Shown: positions 1 to 9,527, counted from the first letter of the stretch. The stretch is 64,000 nucleotides of DNA from Symploca sp. SIO2C1 (GCA_010692635.1 JAAHGL010000022.1:1-64000), one strand, 5' to 3'. The notes: generated by a model not told the origin, from the sequence alone. Translations and numbers: made by a program.

Positions 1-1450
1 TTGACAGTGAAATTCTGCTGAGCATTGTTATTACCCTGAACAAAAATTACTTGGTCTGTACTATCACTCACTGTATTGTTACTGACGGTGAAATTCTGTT
101 GTGCATTGTCATTACCCTGGATAAAAATTCCTTGACCAGTACTGTTCGTCACTGTATTGTTGTTGAGGGTAAAATCCTGGATACTATTACCAGAAGCTTG
201 CAGAAAAATCCCTTGGTCAGTGCTATCGTTGACTGTGCTATTGTTAATGGTAAACTGCTGTTGGTTTTGCTCAGAACCTTGGAGAAAAATTCCCTGAAGA
301 GTACTATCACTAACTGTCGTATTGTCGATCGTTAGCTGTTGTTGAGTATTACCATTACCTTGGAGAAAAATTCCCTGACCCCCACCACCATCACTACCAA
401 CGGTTGTATTGTTAATCTGACTATCTTGAATATTTAACTGCTGGCTCGTATTGCCATTAGCTTGGATGAAAATTCCTTGACCAGCACTATTACTAACTGT
501 CGTATTATTAAGGTTTAACTCCTGGTTGGTACTACCATTACCCTGGAGGAAAACTCCTTGCTCAGTACTACCACTCACAGTAGTATTGTTGATAGTTAAC
601 TGCTGTTGGTTGTTATCTGAAGCTTGGGCAAAAATTCCTTGAGTAGTGCTATTGCTAACTGTAGTATTATTAACGGTTAACTGCTGCTGGGAATCCTCAG
701 AAGCTTGGAGGAAAATTCCTTGACCTGCACTACGATCAACTGTAGTGTTATTAACGGTTAACTGCTGTTGGGTATTCTGGGCAGCTTGGATAAAAATACC
801 CTGACCTCCACTACCATCACTAGCAACGGTTGTATTGTTAATTGTGTTAGTCTCAAGAGTTAACTGCTGTCGGGTATTACCAGAAGCTTGAACAAAAATA
901 CCTTGACCAGAATTACTATCAATGATGTTACTACTCACAGTTCCAGTTTGTTGGGAATTTTCAGAAGCTTGGAGGAAAATACCTGGTTTACCACTGCCGT
1001 TAATGGTATTGTTATCGAGGGTTAATTGCTGTTGGGTATTGCCAGCAGTTTGAGCGAAAATACCTTCTGCACCACTACTGGTAATTTGGTTATTGCTAAC
1101 GATACTAGTACCACCGATATTATCCAGATTAATTCCTTGTTGACCACTACCGCTAATAGTATTGCTGTTGATGGTTAACTCCTGTTGGTTATTGCCAGCA
1201 GTTTGAGCGAAAATCCCTGCTGCAGCACTATTAGTAATCTGGTTATTGCTAACGATACTGGTGCCACTGATATTATCCAGATTAATTCCTTGTTGACCAC
1301 TACCGCTAATAGTATTGCTGTTGATGGTTAACTCCTGTTGGGTATTGCCAGCGGTTTGAGCGAAAACACCTGCTGCTCCACTGTTGGTAATCTGGTTATT
1401 GCTAACGATACTAGTACCACTGATATTAGCTAGATTAATTCCTTCCCCAG
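1..1450 (-). repeat. Tandem beta-helix coding repeats (~78-84 bp units)
   Basis: The unit is marked by recurring GTTAACTGCTGTTGG-type segments at about 430, 510, 597, 675, 757, 859, 1021, 1160 and 1328. Spacing is about 78-84 bp for most and double that near 1000-1350, where a longer unit ending in a GTSIVSNNQIT segment alternates. All spacings keep frame with the surface-protein gene. Copies near 1130-1330 are nearly identical in DNA, which suggests recent duplication. Confidence 0.8.
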
Positions 1451-2873
1451 TAGCATTGGTAATCTCATTGTCGCGAATCGTGAAGTTTTGGATACTGTTC
1501 CCTTGGATACCATTACCAGCAACATTTGCGATCGCAAATCCTGATAGGGTAGTATCGTTCCCCAAAGTGATGGTTCCGGTGACTGTAGGCAAATTACCGC
1601 TACCGGATAGGGGGAGTTGCTCATTCATTACTCCCGTATCAAACAGTGACACTCCCGCAAGATTATTGAATGAAGCACTAATTTGTTGTATTGGTCCTGT
1701 GGAAAGTACTGATACCCCATCAGGAATGGTAAATGCGGGAATTCCTGAATTTTCCCCAAACTGCACATAAACAATATTCCCTGTTTGGGCTACATCTATG
1801 GCAGACTGTACTTGTCCAAAAGGATTCTCAAAGGTGCCATCCCCAACCCCCGTACTCAATCTGACATGTTGGAAGAAGTAGGGTTGGTTGGTGTTGGGAT
1901 TAGTTGCTGTTAGGGTAAGCTCCTCAGTAAATAACTCCGATTCCCATTGCTCATCGACAATAATTTGCTGTTGACGGGTGACTGATTCCCCTAATCTTGC
2001 GATAACTTGCTCCGACTCTTTACTATCAGTATGATTGCCAGGGAAACTTGCTCCAATACTAAAAATTATATTAGTGCCGAAAGTAGTGTCATTCTGCACA
2101 GATAAGCCCAACCTTAGACTATCATAGGGACGAGCTTCTAGCCTTGCTCGCCAACCGAGGATACTATCACTCTCAGCAGCGTCATAATAGTAACCTCCAA
2201 GATAGCCCCGAAGCTCCCCCGTAGTTCCTAAATTAACAATCTTTACCCCCGCTTCGACATCCAGCCCCGTCATTGCCGCTTCAAACAGTCTCGTTTCCCG
2301 ACGCTCCCGACTCCCTGACATCACCAAAGAATTGCCTTGGAAGAAGGGATTGCTAAAGATAGGGGTAGTTTGGGAGATATTCTCTGTTACTAGCTGACGA
2401 GTATCCCCAATTGGCACATAGACATTTGTGCGAAAATCCCAATATTCTCCCAGGCTTTCTAAGCCAGCACCAAGTTGATGGAAGATACTGCTATCAGTAT
2501 TACGGCTGTCATAAGCGAGGTAGCTACCGAAAATCCGCTGACTATTGGAGTTGTAGAAGCGGTGTCCTAGGATGAGATTACTGCTGATGTTCGTGTCGTT
2601 ATCTAGCAGTAGTCTACCTTCGAGGAAAGTCAGGTTCCTACCAGGATTTTGTAGTAGGGGAATGAAAGCTTCAAATCGACCAAAACCATCGTGGCTAGCA
2701 CCAGAAGTAGTATAACCGACTCCGAAATTCGGCGAGATTCTCAGGTCATCAGCAGTACCTTTAGCTGAAGGGAGTTCCTCGTTGCTGTTGCTGTTAGTTG
2801 TTTGGGCAAATGCGGCGGGAATGCCTCCCAAAAGTAGTAAAATCGCGTAGAAAACCAGACTTAAGTATTTCAT
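1..2873 (-). CDS. Inverse-autotransporter-like outer-membrane protein with beta-helix repeats (C-terminus outside window)
   Basis: I translated this on the minus strand from an ATG at 2873; the frame stays open to the left edge, so the C-terminus is missing. Residues 1-22 form a signal peptide ending AFA. About residues 30-310 look like an intimin/invasin-type beta-barrel: alternating aromatic and small residues, and a repertoire of LEGRLLLD, ILGHRFY and FGSYLAYD strands. A short linker follows, then from about residue 330 a DUF1565/parallel-beta-helix region opened by a GTFENPFGQVQSAID segment. From about nt 1400 down to the edge there are many imperfect repeats of roughly 26-28 residues, with conserved NxQQxLTI and QGIFAQ segments, as in right-handed beta-helices. 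Inverse autotransporters export a C-terminal passenger, so the helix is inferred to face the outside. Family placement is from motif reading only. Confidence 0.75.
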   Translation of the reverse strand, partial: MKYLSLVFYAILLLLGGIPAAFAQTTNSNSNEELPSAKGTADDLRISPNFGVGYTTSGASHDGFGRFEAFIPLLQNPGRNLTFLEGRLLLDNDTNISSNLILGHRFYNSNSQRIFGSYLAYDSRNTDSSIFHQLGAGLESLGEYWDFRTNVYVPIGDTRQLVTENISQTTPIFSNPFFQGNSLVMSGSRERRETRLFEAAMTGLDVEAGVKIVNLGTTGELRGYLGGYYYDAAESDSILGWRARLEARPYDSLRLGLSVQNDTTFGTNIIFSIGASFPGNHTDSKESEQVIARLGESVTRQQQIIVDEQWESELFTEELTLTATNPNTNQPYFFQHVRLSTGVGDGTFENPFGQVQSAIDVAQTGNIVYVQFGENSGIPAFTIPDGVSVLSTGPIQQISASFNNLAGVSLFDTGVMNEQLPLSGSGNLPTVTGTITLGNDTTLSGFAIANVAGNGIQGNSIQNFTIRDNEITNATGEGINLANISGTSIVSNNQITNSGAAGVFAQTAGNTQQELTINSNTISGSGQQGINLDNISGTSIVSNNQITNSAAAGIFAQTAGNNQQELTINSNTISGSGQQGINLDNIGGTSIVSNNQITSSGAEGIFAQTAGNTQQQLTLDNNTINGSGKPGIFLQASENSQQTGTVSSNIIDSNSGQGIFVQASGNTRQQLTLETNTINNTTVASDGSGGQGIFIQAAQNTQQQLTVNNTTVDRSAGQGIFLQASEDSQQQLTVNNTTVSNSTTQGIFAQASDNNQQQLTINNTTVSGSTEQGVFLQGNGSTNQELNLNNTTVSNSAGQGIFIQANGNTSQQLNIQDSQINNTTVGSDGGGGQGIFLQGNGNTQQQLTIDNTTVSDSTLQGIFLQGSEQNQQQFTINNSTVNDSTDQGIFLQASGNSIQDFTLNNNTVTNSTGQGIFIQGNDNAQQNFTVSNNTVSDSTDQVIFVQGNNNAQQNFTV

Positions 2874-3198
2874 AGATTGGGTGACAAGAGTCCTTAAGCT
2901 TCCTTACACAAGCTCAGATACCCAATCGGTAAATTTAAGATGAAGAATGACAGGGAGCGGAATTAAGAATTAAGAATTAAGAAAAAAGACATGCTTATAG
3001 AGTAAGGATTCTATCGATCTCAAACTGATAGGTTATTTCCGCCGCGCTGCACTAGTTGTCTATGATTGACATCACCTAATTTTTACCAAATTGTCACAAA
3101 TATTTATAACTACAATCATTCATTGTCAAGTAGAAATCACCGAAACTAGTTGATATGAGTAGTTGATTTTTAATTCAGTTGTGATGGGGAATTGAACC
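2874..3198. other. Intergenic region with a partial MITE end and a heptamer array
   Basis: This is the upstream region of the minus-strand surface-protein gene. It holds a short TAAGAAT array at about 2963-2985 and a partial copy of the CTAGTGCA-ended element (about 3021-3055, containing TTATTTCCGCCGCGCTG). No tRNA or other gene was seen. Confidence 0.6.
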
Positions 3199-3360
3199 AT
3201 GCTTGAAAAACTCTTCTTAGCTATCTTGGTTACTTTTTCCCTCTATCTATCGGTAGACTTCAATAAGTTTTACCCCTCTTCAATATCCTCAGTCAAGCAA
3301 TTACCAAAAGTCACCAATCAAACTGTAAGTCATTTGCCCATCAACAGTACTAATGACTGA
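3199..3360 (+). CDS. Small hypothetical membrane or secreted protein (53 aa)
   Basis: ATG at 3199, stop TGA at 3358-3360. The N-terminal 20 residues are hydrophobic (LEKLFLAILVTFSLYLSV), like a signal peptide or single membrane segment, followed by a polar tail rich in Ser, Asn and Lys. There is no strong ribosome binding site, only a purine run GGGG about 12 nt upstream. I do not recognise a family. It lies between two minus-strand genes and may be a chance ORF. Confidence 0.35.
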   Translation: MLEKLFLAILVTFSLYLSVDFNKFYPSSISSVKQLPKVTNQTVSHLPINSTND

Positions 3361-3463
3361 CTATTAGCAATATTTGGGTTGAGGGGGCATATTGATGTCC
3401 AAGGGCGCACGTCGGTGCGCCCCTACTCAATTTAATGCAACAGGTCTACAAAATATCAATTTT

Positions 3464-3934
3464 TTACTCACCAACTTTTTTGACATTACCTGCTCTAACC
3501 CAACCTTCTTGGCTGGTATCAGGTAGGCGCACTTTCTGCCATAGTTTATCATCACTATCTTTGAGAATAATGATTTCTTGATTGTAGGCAATACCACCAA
3601 TGCGGTTGGCATTTGCAGAAGGTTTATCCCTAAGACTCAATCCTTCTGGCCAAGTAACAGTAGCTTTATAAGCTCCCGGCTCTAGTTTCTTCTTTGGTGA
3701 CTCAGTGGGAGTCGGTGCAGGTTTTTTGTCCAATGGGGAGGGAGAAGCCTTAGGAGAAGTGGCTGTTTTAGCAGATGGAGACGGTTTTGGTTTCTCCTCA
3801 GGAAAGATCGGTTTTTCTGGAGTATCTGACAACTTCGTAAAGAAATAATATCCAGCCGCTACTCCAGCACCCACCAAGAGGGAGATACCGAGAAAGAAAC
3901 CGATAATGAATTGAGCTACACCTGACAAACTCAT
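3464..3934 (-). CDS. SH3b-domain protein with N-terminal membrane anchor
   Basis: The start is placed at the ATG at 3934 (MSLSGVAQF). A longer in-frame reading adds 15 residues of Asn-Lys-Gln-Gln-Thr-Thr that are simply the translated TTGTTTG heptamer array. The protein of 156 aa has one membrane helix (about residues 8-30), a Pro/Lys/Ser-rich linker (about 35-85), then a bacterial SH3 domain (about 90-156) with a GLSLRDKPSANANRIGG segment and a closing EGWVR. Such proteins usually bind cell-wall or periplasmic partners. It is the last gene of the rpmH-ycf46 strand, 55 bp after the AAA gene. Confidence 0.75.
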   Translation of the reverse strand: MSLSGVAQFIIGFFLGISLLVGAGVAAGYYFFTKLSDTPEKPIFPEEKPKPSPSAKTATSPKASPSPLDKKPAPTPTESPKKKLEPGAYKATVTWPEGLSLRDKPSANANRIGGIAYNQEIIILKDSDDKLWQKVRLPDTSQEGWVRAGNVKKVGE

Positions 3935-3975
3935 TGTTGTTTGTTGTTTGTTGTTTGTTGTTTGTTGTTTGTTGA
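3935..3975. repeat. TTGTTTG heptamer array
   Basis: About six tandem TTGTTTG-type units lie directly upstream (minus strand) of the SH3-protein ATG, in the position of the expected ribosome binding site. Confidence 0.85.
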
Positions 3976-3989
3976 TCAATAACTATCAG

Positions 3990-5504
3990 TTACCAAACTT
4001 GTCGCTGAATGCGACTTGTAAAACGGCTATCCCTAGAAGCCATGCGAGCTTTGCCAGCAGCCGCCCAATTTTGCAGGAACTGGATTTGCTCTTGGGCAGT
4101 CCGAGCTAGAGGAATAATCTGGCTAGCAGCTTCTAAGATATCATCCGTCGTAAAGTCTCGGTTTTGACTGAAGCCAATGTGCATTGCTTCGATCAAAGTC
4201 TGCTCAATTTCTGCTCCAGAAAAGTCAGGGGTTTCGTAAGCCAAACGCTCTAAATCATAACTCTTGAGGTTGTGAGGTCGTAGTCGAGATAAATGTAGCT
4301 CAAAAATAGCATAACGTTCTTCCTGAGTTGGCAAACCGACAAAGAAAATTTCGTCAAATCGCCCTTTACGGAGCATTTCTGGAGGTAAAGCTTGAATATT
4401 ATTAGCTGTGGCGACAACAAATACAGGGGATTGCTTTTCAGCTAGCCAGTTGATGAACGTACCAAAGACGCGACTAGTAGTCCCTGCATCTCCTTTAGAA
4501 TCAATTCCAGAGAAAGCTTTATCAATTTCATCAATCCAAAGAATGCAGGGAGCTAAGGCTTCGGCTAATTGAATCATCTGCCTGGTACGGGATTCAGATT
4601 CTCCTACCAAACCACCAAACAGACGTCCTACATCTAAACGCAGTAGGGGGAGATGCCAGTGGTGGGCGATCGCTTTTGCTGTTAGAGATTTCCCAGTTCC
4701 CTGAATTCCTACCAGTAATAAACCCCGTGGATGAGGTAAACCGTATTGCCTGGCTCGTTCCGTAAAAGCTCCACCCCGTCGCAGTAGCCAGTCTTTCAAG
4801 TTATCTAAGCCGCCGATATCAGAAATTTTCTCTTGAGTTGGGTAAAACTCCAAGATTTGTGTTTGGCGAATTGATTGACGTTTTTCTTCTAAAATCAGTT
4901 CTACATCTTCTGGTTTAATTTCCCCATGAGAAGCGATCGCGCGGGCGAGAACTCGACGAATCCGCTCTAGAGATAGACCTTGAGCTGAACGCATTAACTC
5001 ATCTAGGACTTTATTATTCAAAGATTGACCTGTCGCTCCTAGTAACCGTGCTATCTCCCCTCTAATTTCGGAGGCTTTGGGTAAAGGAAATTCTAACACC
5101 GTCAGTACTTCTGTCAATTCTGGGGGTACTGCCACTATTGGTGTCACGATCGCAATATTTTTTGGTTGGGACTTGAGCCTTCGTGACAGATTCCTTAGTT
5201 TACGAGAAACTGCAATATCTTCCAAAAATCGGTTAAAATCCCTTAATATAAAGATTGCTGCATTGCTTTGGGCTACTTGATCAACAAATTCTAAGGCTTG
5301 TAGGGGATTACGCTTGCCAAAACCGACATCATTGAAGTTACCTTGATAACCGTCAACAAAATCCCAGATATACACAGCACGATTGCCCAAATTTTTAGCT
5401 GATTGTGCGATCGCTTCTTCCACTCTCTCTTCTTCCAAGGTTGGAATATAAATTAAAGGATAGCGGGCTCGTAAAAGTAGTTCAAACTCATCATTGAAAC
5501 TCAT
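3990..5504 (-). CDS. ycf46: Ycf46-like AAA+ ATPase
   Basis: Start at the ATG at 5504 ([20 protein letters not shown]); an upstream TTG would add three residues but has nothing to favour it. The 504-aa length and N-terminus match the cyanobacterial/chloroplast Ycf46 family. The AAA+ module lies at about residues 225-450: Walker A GIQGTGKS, Walker [12 protein letters not shown], a sensor-1 region VFVVATANN, and an arginine-finger region MLRKGRFDE. The N-terminal ~200 residues resemble a degenerate second AAA fold without a Walker A. Ycf46 homologues have been linked to inorganic-carbon use in cyanobacteria; that role is known from the family, not shown here. It follows the DUF177 gene across a 122-bp heptamer-rich gap. 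Confidence 0.88.
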   Translation of the reverse strand: MSFNDEFELLLRARYPLIYIPTLEEERVEEAIAQSAKNLGNRAVYIWDFVDGYQGNFNDVGFGKRNPLQALEFVDQVAQSNAAIFILRDFNRFLEDIAVSRKLRNLSRRLKSQPKNIAIVTPIVAVPPELTEVLTVLEFPLPKASEIRGEIARLLGATGQSLNNKVLDELMRSAQGLSLERIRRVLARAIASHGEIKPEDVELILEEKRQSIRQTQILEFYPTQEKISDIGGLDNLKDWLLRRGGAFTERARQYGLPHPRGLLLVGIQGTGKSLTAKAIAHHWHLPLLRLDVGRLFGGLVGESESRTRQMIQLAEALAPCILWIDEIDKAFSGIDSKGDAGTTSRVFGTFINWLAEKQSPVFVVATANNIQALPPEMLRKGRFDEIFFVGLPTQEERYAIFELHLSRLRPHNLKSYDLERLAYETPDFSGAEIEQTLIEAMHIGFSQNRDFTTDDILEAASQIIPLARTAQEQIQFLQNWAAAGKARMASRDSRFTSRIQRQVW

Positions 5505-5560
5505 AGCAGCCAAGAAAATTTTTTTAATTTTTTAAATAAAACAGATATTAAACTTCCTTC

Positions 5561-5620
5561 CCTTCTGTCTCCTGCCTCCTGCCTCCTGCCTTCTGCCTTC
5601 TGCCTCCTGCCTCCTGCCTT
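5561..5620. repeat. CTGCCTC/CTGCCTT heptamer array
   Basis: Eight or more tandem heptamers (CTGCCTC alternating with CTGCCTT) fill the gap between ycf46 and the DUF177 gene. Related runs occur at about 6205-6230, 9437-9468 and 51573-51600. Confidence 0.85.
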
Positions 5621-5626
5621 CTAAAA

Positions 5627-6133
5627 CTATCCAGGAAGTTTTCCCTTAAAGGCTTCCAAGGCTTCCCAGCGCCGATCCTTTAATGACATACTACCTTGTT
5701 CATTAATCGGGATTCCTAGACATTCTTGGTCACACAGCTGTTGTAGAGGCATTACTAGGCATAGTTGCTCATATAACCAAGTATCCACTTGAAAGTAACC
5801 TTGTGGGTGCAAAGTTTCTACTAAATCTTCCAGTAAGATTTCTTGCTCTAACGGAACATAATTTGATTGTTCTGCCAAGTCGTCCAACCAAATCAATTCT
5901 GATGTGTCAAGTATTAAACGGTGATTGTACTGTTGTAAGCAGCGGTGACAGGTCAAAGTAAGAATTGTTGAACCTTGACCCGAAACTTCTAGGTAATTTC
6001 CTTGATGGGTTACTTTTAGGCGTCCTCTTACTGGAGTCAGGGTTTCCAAACCAGCAAGGCACTCATTTACCTCAATTACCTCTGTTTGATCTGGTAATTT
6101 AAGTAGCCCAGGAATATAAATTGCCTCCATCAT
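5627..6133 (-). CDS. YceD/DUF177 family protein
   Basis: The start is the ATG at 6133 (MMEAIYIPGLL), because an AAGGG motif lies 7 nt upstream; a longer frame begins at 6160. The 168-aa protein carries a CHRC pair (about residues 70-73) and a second LCDQEC pair near the C-terminus, consistent with the metal-binding YceD family, which in bacteria and plastids is linked to 23S rRNA accumulation and often neighbours rpmF. Here it sits downstream of khpB in the rpmH-yidC cluster, a usual cyanobacterial order. Confidence 0.8.
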   Translation of the reverse strand: MMEAIYIPGLLKLPDQTEVIEVNECLAGLETLTPVRGRLKVTHQGNYLEVSGQGSTILTLTCHRCLQQYNHRLILDTSELIWLDDLAEQSNYVPLEQEILLEDLVETLHPQGYFQVDTWLYEQLCLVMPLQQLCDQECLGIPINEQGSMSLKDRRWEALEAFKGKLPG

Positions 6134-6289
6134 TTTTTTACCCTTCTCCCAAAGAAGCACATTTAAGAATTACAGTGTTTTGCCGCTTAATGAGGTATAT
6201 CTTACTCCTGCCTCCTGCCTTCTGCCTCCAAGCGACAAACTCTGTACTTCACTTAGATGAAAACCGCTGTAAGTAGTTACCAAGAATGT

Positions 6290-6805
6290 TTAATTACTCA
6301 CCTCTTCAATTCTTCTGCGCCGACTAACAACTAGCCTTCTGTCTGGTTCTTGTCCCCGACTCTGAGTTTTCAAATCTTCACAGTCCTTTAATAGAGTATG
6401 AACTTGACGCCGTTCTGCTGAGGACAAAGATTTCAGTTCAAACTCTTGACCTGTTTTGCGGACTTGCTCTGCTGCCTCAGCTGCTATCGCCTGGAGTTCA
6501 GCTTGACGCCGAGCTCGATAGCCATCAAGTTCAACCGTATAAGAAGCTTGCTGCTGTTGGTCTTGATCCAAGTTCAAAATCGTGTTAGCTAGGTACTGGA
6601 TAGCATCAATGGTTATTCCTTGCGAACCAATCAAGATTTCTATTTGTTCGGAAGTCAGTTTTGTGTGATCGATGGTTAACCAGTAGCTATGCTCATCTCT
6701 ATCTAAGAACTCACTATCTGTTGCCTTAACCTCAGCGGTTAATTTTAAGAAGCGCAGAAGTGTTTCTAGCCATTGCTCACCTCGCGCCATTAGCGGATTG
6801 CTCAT
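6290..6805 (-). CDS. khpB: KhpB/Jag RNA-binding protein (KH + R3H)
   Basis: The 171-aa protein has a KH-type domain (about residues 45-105, with a VGSQGITIDAIQYLAN-like GxxG loop region) and an R3H domain (about 110-170: YRARRQAELQ, then RRQVHTLLKD). KhpB/Jag binds RNA and is regularly encoded next to yidC. Its ATG is 2 bp after the yidC stop, so translation is probably coupled. Confidence 0.9.
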   Translation of the reverse strand: MSNPLMARGEQWLETLLRFLKLTAEVKATDSEFLDRDEHSYWLTIDHTKLTSEQIEILIGSQGITIDAIQYLANTILNLDQDQQQQASYTVELDGYRARRQAELQAIAAEAAEQVRKTGQEFELKSLSSAERRQVHTLLKDCEDLKTQSRGQEPDRRLVVSRRRRIEEVSN

Positions 6806-6807
6806 AA

Positions 6808-8076
6808 CTAACTTGAAGCTTTTTTCTTAGAACGCTTGCGCTCAAAAGGTAATGATTCTCTACCGTCACTCTTCTTTTCCTCTTTCTTGGCGCGCTTACG
6901 CTCAGAAGAGGTAGAATCTCGACGCTCCTCAGGTTTTTCTTCTTTCTTAGTACGCTTTGGCTCAAAAGGTAGTGCATCTCTACCTTCTTTAGCTTTTGCC
7001 TCTTTTTCTTGCTGCTCCATCATCTTCTGAATGTTTTCTGGCAGGGGTTCCCGCATCAGAATGAAAGTCTGGATCGTCTGAAAAACATTGGCAATAACAA
7101 TGTACATCAACACCCCAGCCGGTAGTGGGAAGAAGAAGAACATCCCAGAAAACATGACTGGGAGATATTTATTAACTGCATTTTGCTGGGAGTTAGCATC
7201 ACTGGCATTTTGACCGGATAGTACCTGGTTGAGATACATACTGATGCCAAAGAAGACAATCATACCGAAGATATCCCAGTGAATTGTCCCATCTTCTTCA
7301 AAAGCACCGACACGTCCTAGAGCATCAATGAAAAGGAATCCTCTATTCGCCGCCAATCCAGGAACCTTACCTTGAAGGGTTACTTCTCCTGGCTCCAATG
7401 CCTCGATGGTACCGTCATCCTTAATTAACACCCGTTCTTGACCTTTGGTTACCTCCCACTTAGGAGTAATTTGGGTTTCTGGATAATCAGCTAGTAAGGC
7501 TGGGAGGGGTTTGCCTTCAACAGTTTGAAAATCAACTTTAGTTTTTTCCCCAACTACCAAGCGATTACCTGCAGGAAGAAGTGCAGCGATCTGAGCATGA
7601 ACTCCATCTGCTATATAGACATTCTGGGGTTTTGTCGCAAAAGCTTGGGGTTGAATGTATTCTACTCGCTCTGCTGGCAAGATTTGGAGGTTTACTGAGT
7701 AGTTGATGTCAGCAAATGGCGATCCCCGCAAAGTAGCGAACAGTGCAAATAGAACTGGCATTTGGAAGAGCAATGGTAAACACCCTGCTAAAGGGTTACC
7801 AAACTCTTTGAAAATTTTCCCCATTTCCTCCTGCTGTTTAGAAGGATCATCTTTATAGAGCTTCTGAATTTCCTCTTGTCGCTTTTTCATCAGCGGTTGA
7901 GTAATTTTCATCCGCCTCATATTGCGAATTGAACCAGCGTTTAGGGGAAATAGAGCAAAACGAATTACCAGAGTCAGGAAGACGATTGCCAGACCATAGC
8001 TTGGCACAATCCCGTAAAAGAAATCCAGGATTGGCAGCATGACGTTGTTAGAAAGAAACCCAATACCAAAATCCAT
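6808..8076 (-). CDS. yidC: YidC/Oxa1 membrane protein insertase
   Basis: This inserts membrane proteins, including thylakoid proteins, alone or with SecYEG. The 422-aa protein has a membrane segment at the N-terminus (about 15-40), the Oxa1 core with [19 protein letters not shown], a cytoplasmic coiled region, then hydrophobic segments near residues 95-115, 268-285 and 300-335. Between about 125 and 255 is an inserted hydrophilic domain, as in cyanobacterial YidC. The C-terminal ~60 residues are very basic with three imperfect repeats ([34 protein letters not shown]), a tail that may contact the ribosome. It lies between the PH-domain gene and khpB. Confidence 0.95.
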   Translation of the reverse strand: MDFGIGFLSNNVMLPILDFFYGIVPSYGLAIVFLTLVIRFALFPLNAGSIRNMRRMKITQPLMKKRQEEIQKLYKDDPSKQQEEMGKIFKEFGNPLAGCLPLLFQMPVLFALFATLRGSPFADINYSVNLQILPAERVEYIQPQAFATKPQNVYIADGVHAQIAALLPAGNRLVVGEKTKVDFQTVEGKPLPALLADYPETQITPKWEVTKGQERVLIKDDGTIEALEPGEVTLQGKVPGLAANRGFLFIDALGRVGAFEEDGTIHWDIFGMIVFFGISMYLNQVLSGQNASDANSQQNAVNKYLPVMFSGMFFFFPLPAGVLMYIVIANVFQTIQTFILMREPLPENIQKMMEQQEKEAKAKEGRDALPFEPKRTKKEEKPEERRDSTSSERKRAKKEEKKSDGRESLPFERKRSKKKASS

Positions 8077-8162
8077 TCGTATGAAGCCAACCTAAGCGCT
8101 GTAAAGTTTTCTGAATCTAATGTATCTAATCTTTGTCCAAATGCGGGTTGAAAAGCTGCAAC

Positions 8163-8555
8163 CTAAGCCTTTACTGAGTCAATGGGTTTGCCAGTTTTCT
8201 TGGCTGCTTTTTCGGCAATATAGTCAAATATTTCCCGAAAACGAGGAACTGCCCGCATTTCTAGTCGGCTACCATCTTTAAGGGTAACGGCAATATCTCC
8301 CCAAGCACCGATACCACGGGGAATTTTGATGATTTTACTAACGTCTGCGTAAATAATGTCTGTGCGATCGCGACCTTGCCACCCCCCTGTTATCGAGACC
8401 CGGCGGTCTGTAATGCGATAGCGCAACCATAAGGCTCTCACGATCGCGGCGACTGTCAAGGGCAAGCAAATTACTGTAAATCCTAACAAAATGTTAATAA
8501 TCAGATCGCCCACATGGGGACCACCCTCATAGAATACTGTTTCTTTAATGGCCAT
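8163..8555 (-). CDS. PH-domain (bPH) membrane protein of the yidC cluster
   Basis: The 130-aa protein has a hydrophobic segment at about residues 18-45 (IINILLGFTVICLPLTVAAIV) and a bacterial PH-like domain (about 48-115: RYRITDRRVSITGG, then ADVSKIIKIPRG). Function is unknown; it is a regular member of the cyanobacterial rnpA-yidC cluster. Its start overlaps the end of rnpA by 11 bp, suggesting coupled translation. Confidence 0.8.
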   Translation of the reverse strand: MAIKETVFYEGGPHVGDLIINILLGFTVICLPLTVAAIVRALWLRYRITDRRVSITGGWQGRDRTDIIYADVSKIIKIPRGIGAWGDIAVTLKDGSRLEMRAVPRFREIFDYIAEKAAKKTGKPIDSVKA

Positions 8556-8949
8556 TAAGCACCTTTGCCTCTACCAACAACTGCTTTAATTCTCGCAAAA
8601 ATTGGTCATAATCGCACTCTTGCGATCCTGGTCGCACCACTACTACCAGTTGCCAGCCTGGTAATATTTGAGGTAGTAAGTGGCGTAAAGCAGCCCGAAC
8701 CTGACGCTTAATGCGATTGCGAACCACTGCCTTTTTACTGACTTTTTGGCTGATAGAGATGCCAATACGAGTTGGCGGTTTACCCTTATCCATCCCTATC
8801 GACGTCTTTTGAGCTGCGTTGTCCACTGCCTTTGTGTGCTGAGGTAACCCCCGCAAAGTCAAATGACGTCCTGAGCGACGAATTCCTTGTTGATAAACCG
8901 CCTTAAAATCTCGCCAGTGTTTGAGTCGATGAGCCTGAGGCAATCCCAC
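8545..8949 (-). CDS. rnpA: Ribonuclease P protein component
   Basis: This is the protein subunit of RNase P, which matures tRNA 5' ends. The 134-aa protein contains the family motif KAVVRNRIKRQVRAALR (RNR box) and an N-terminal LKHWRDFKAVYQQG. The start is a GTG at 8949. Directly upstream lies a TTAGAAT array with no clear ribosome binding site, so the exact start is uncertain. A ~25-residue insertion (about 35-58) separates the two halves of the fold compared with shorter homologues. Confidence 0.93.
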   Translation of the reverse strand: MGLPQAHRLKHWRDFKAVYQQGIRRSGRHLTLRGLPQHTKAVDNAAQKTSIGMDKGKPPTRIGISISQKVSKKAVVRNRIKRQVRAALRHLLPQILPGWQLVVVVRPGSQECDYDQFLRELKQLLVEAKVLNGH

Positions 8950-8950
8950 A

Positions 8951-9022
8951 GAATTTAGAATTTAGAATTTAGAATTTAGAATTGGGAATTGGGAATTGGG
9001 AATTGGGAATTGGGAATTGGGA
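8951..9022. repeat. AATTTAG and AATTGGG heptamer arrays
   Basis: About four AATTTAG units run directly into about six AATTGGG units. The array separates rpmH from rnpA and touches the rnpA GTG start. Confidence 0.9.
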
Positions 9023-9044
9023 AGAAAGTTTGATATACCTCACT

Positions 9045-9083
9045 CTCTCAAACTGGTAGGTTATTTCCGCCGCGCTGCACTAG
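9045..9083 (+). repeat. Partial CTAGTGCA-family element (3' end only)
   Basis: The conserved end AACTGGTAGG...TTATTTCCGCCGCGCTG...CACTAG is present, but the opposite end of the element is missing. It lies between rpmH and rnpA. Confidence 0.6.
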
Positions 9084-9134
9084 CTTGTCTTACTTCGCCA
9101 GCTCCCCAGCTTCCCTAGCTTCCATTGGAACTCC

Positions 9135-9272
9135 TTAAACAGAGAGACGATGACGTCCTTTGCTCCTGCGGGCTTTAATCACTAGCCTCCCATTTTTAGT
9201 GCGCATCCGTGCGCGAAAACCAGACTTTCTTTTTTGCTTGCGCTTCGTACCGCCTAAAGTGCGTTGAGTCAT
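9135..9272 (-). CDS. rpmH: 50S ribosomal protein L34
   Basis: This 45-aa ORF was read directly from the sequence: start [18 protein letters not shown], then [20 protein letters not shown] and ending GRHRLSV. That is the highly conserved L34 sequence. It is the first gene of the rpmH-rnpA-yidC cluster, with an extended -10 promoter about 58 bp upstream. Confidence 0.97.
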   Translation of the reverse strand: MTQRTLGGTKRKQKRKSGFRARMRTKNGRLVIKARRSKGRHRLSV

Positions 9273-9329
9273 GAGCCGTCATTTCCAAACAAAGTATGTA
9301 ATTGTTTTTATAAACAATCACGATCTACC

Positions 9330-9360
9330 ATTATATCATTTGAACTGGAAAAAAGTTCAA
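9330..9360 (-). promoter_or_regulatory. Probable rpmH promoter
   Basis: On the minus strand an extended -10 motif TGATATAAT lies at 9330-9338, with TTGAAC at 9355-9360 as a possible -35 (19-nt spacer, long). TTGAAC and GTTCAA form an inverted repeat around the spacer. The 5' leader also contains a small hairpin, ATTGTTT/AAACAAT, at 9301-9318. Confidence 0.5.
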
Positions 9361-9426
9361 CCAACTTTCAACTTCGGCTAACGCTTCGAGGAGATTGATT
9401 TTCATGGGGTTTCTCTGAAAGTCCCA

Positions 9427-9527
9427 CTAGCGCAAGAAGGCAGAAGGCAGGAGGCAGAAGGCAGAAGGCTAAGGTAAGCTTTTTAACTCTTTTTAACTGG
9501 TGGGTTATTTCCGCCGACCTGCACTAG
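9427..9527 (+). mobile_element. CTAGTGCA-family MITE-like element, copy 1
   Basis: It begins CTAGCGCAAGAAGGCAG, contains a GGCAGAAGG-type heptamer run, then GTAAGCTTTTT and TTATTTCCGCCG, and ends CTGCACTAG. The two ends are inverted copies of CTAGTGCA (one mismatch). Full copies also lie at 52188-52328 and 56633-56773. Confidence 0.65.

Noticed and set aside
1384-1770. Plus-strand 128-aa ORF and other small ORFs within 1-2870
   Set aside because: They are shadows of the minus-strand surface-protein gene, which has a signal peptide, barrel and repeats in one continuous frame.
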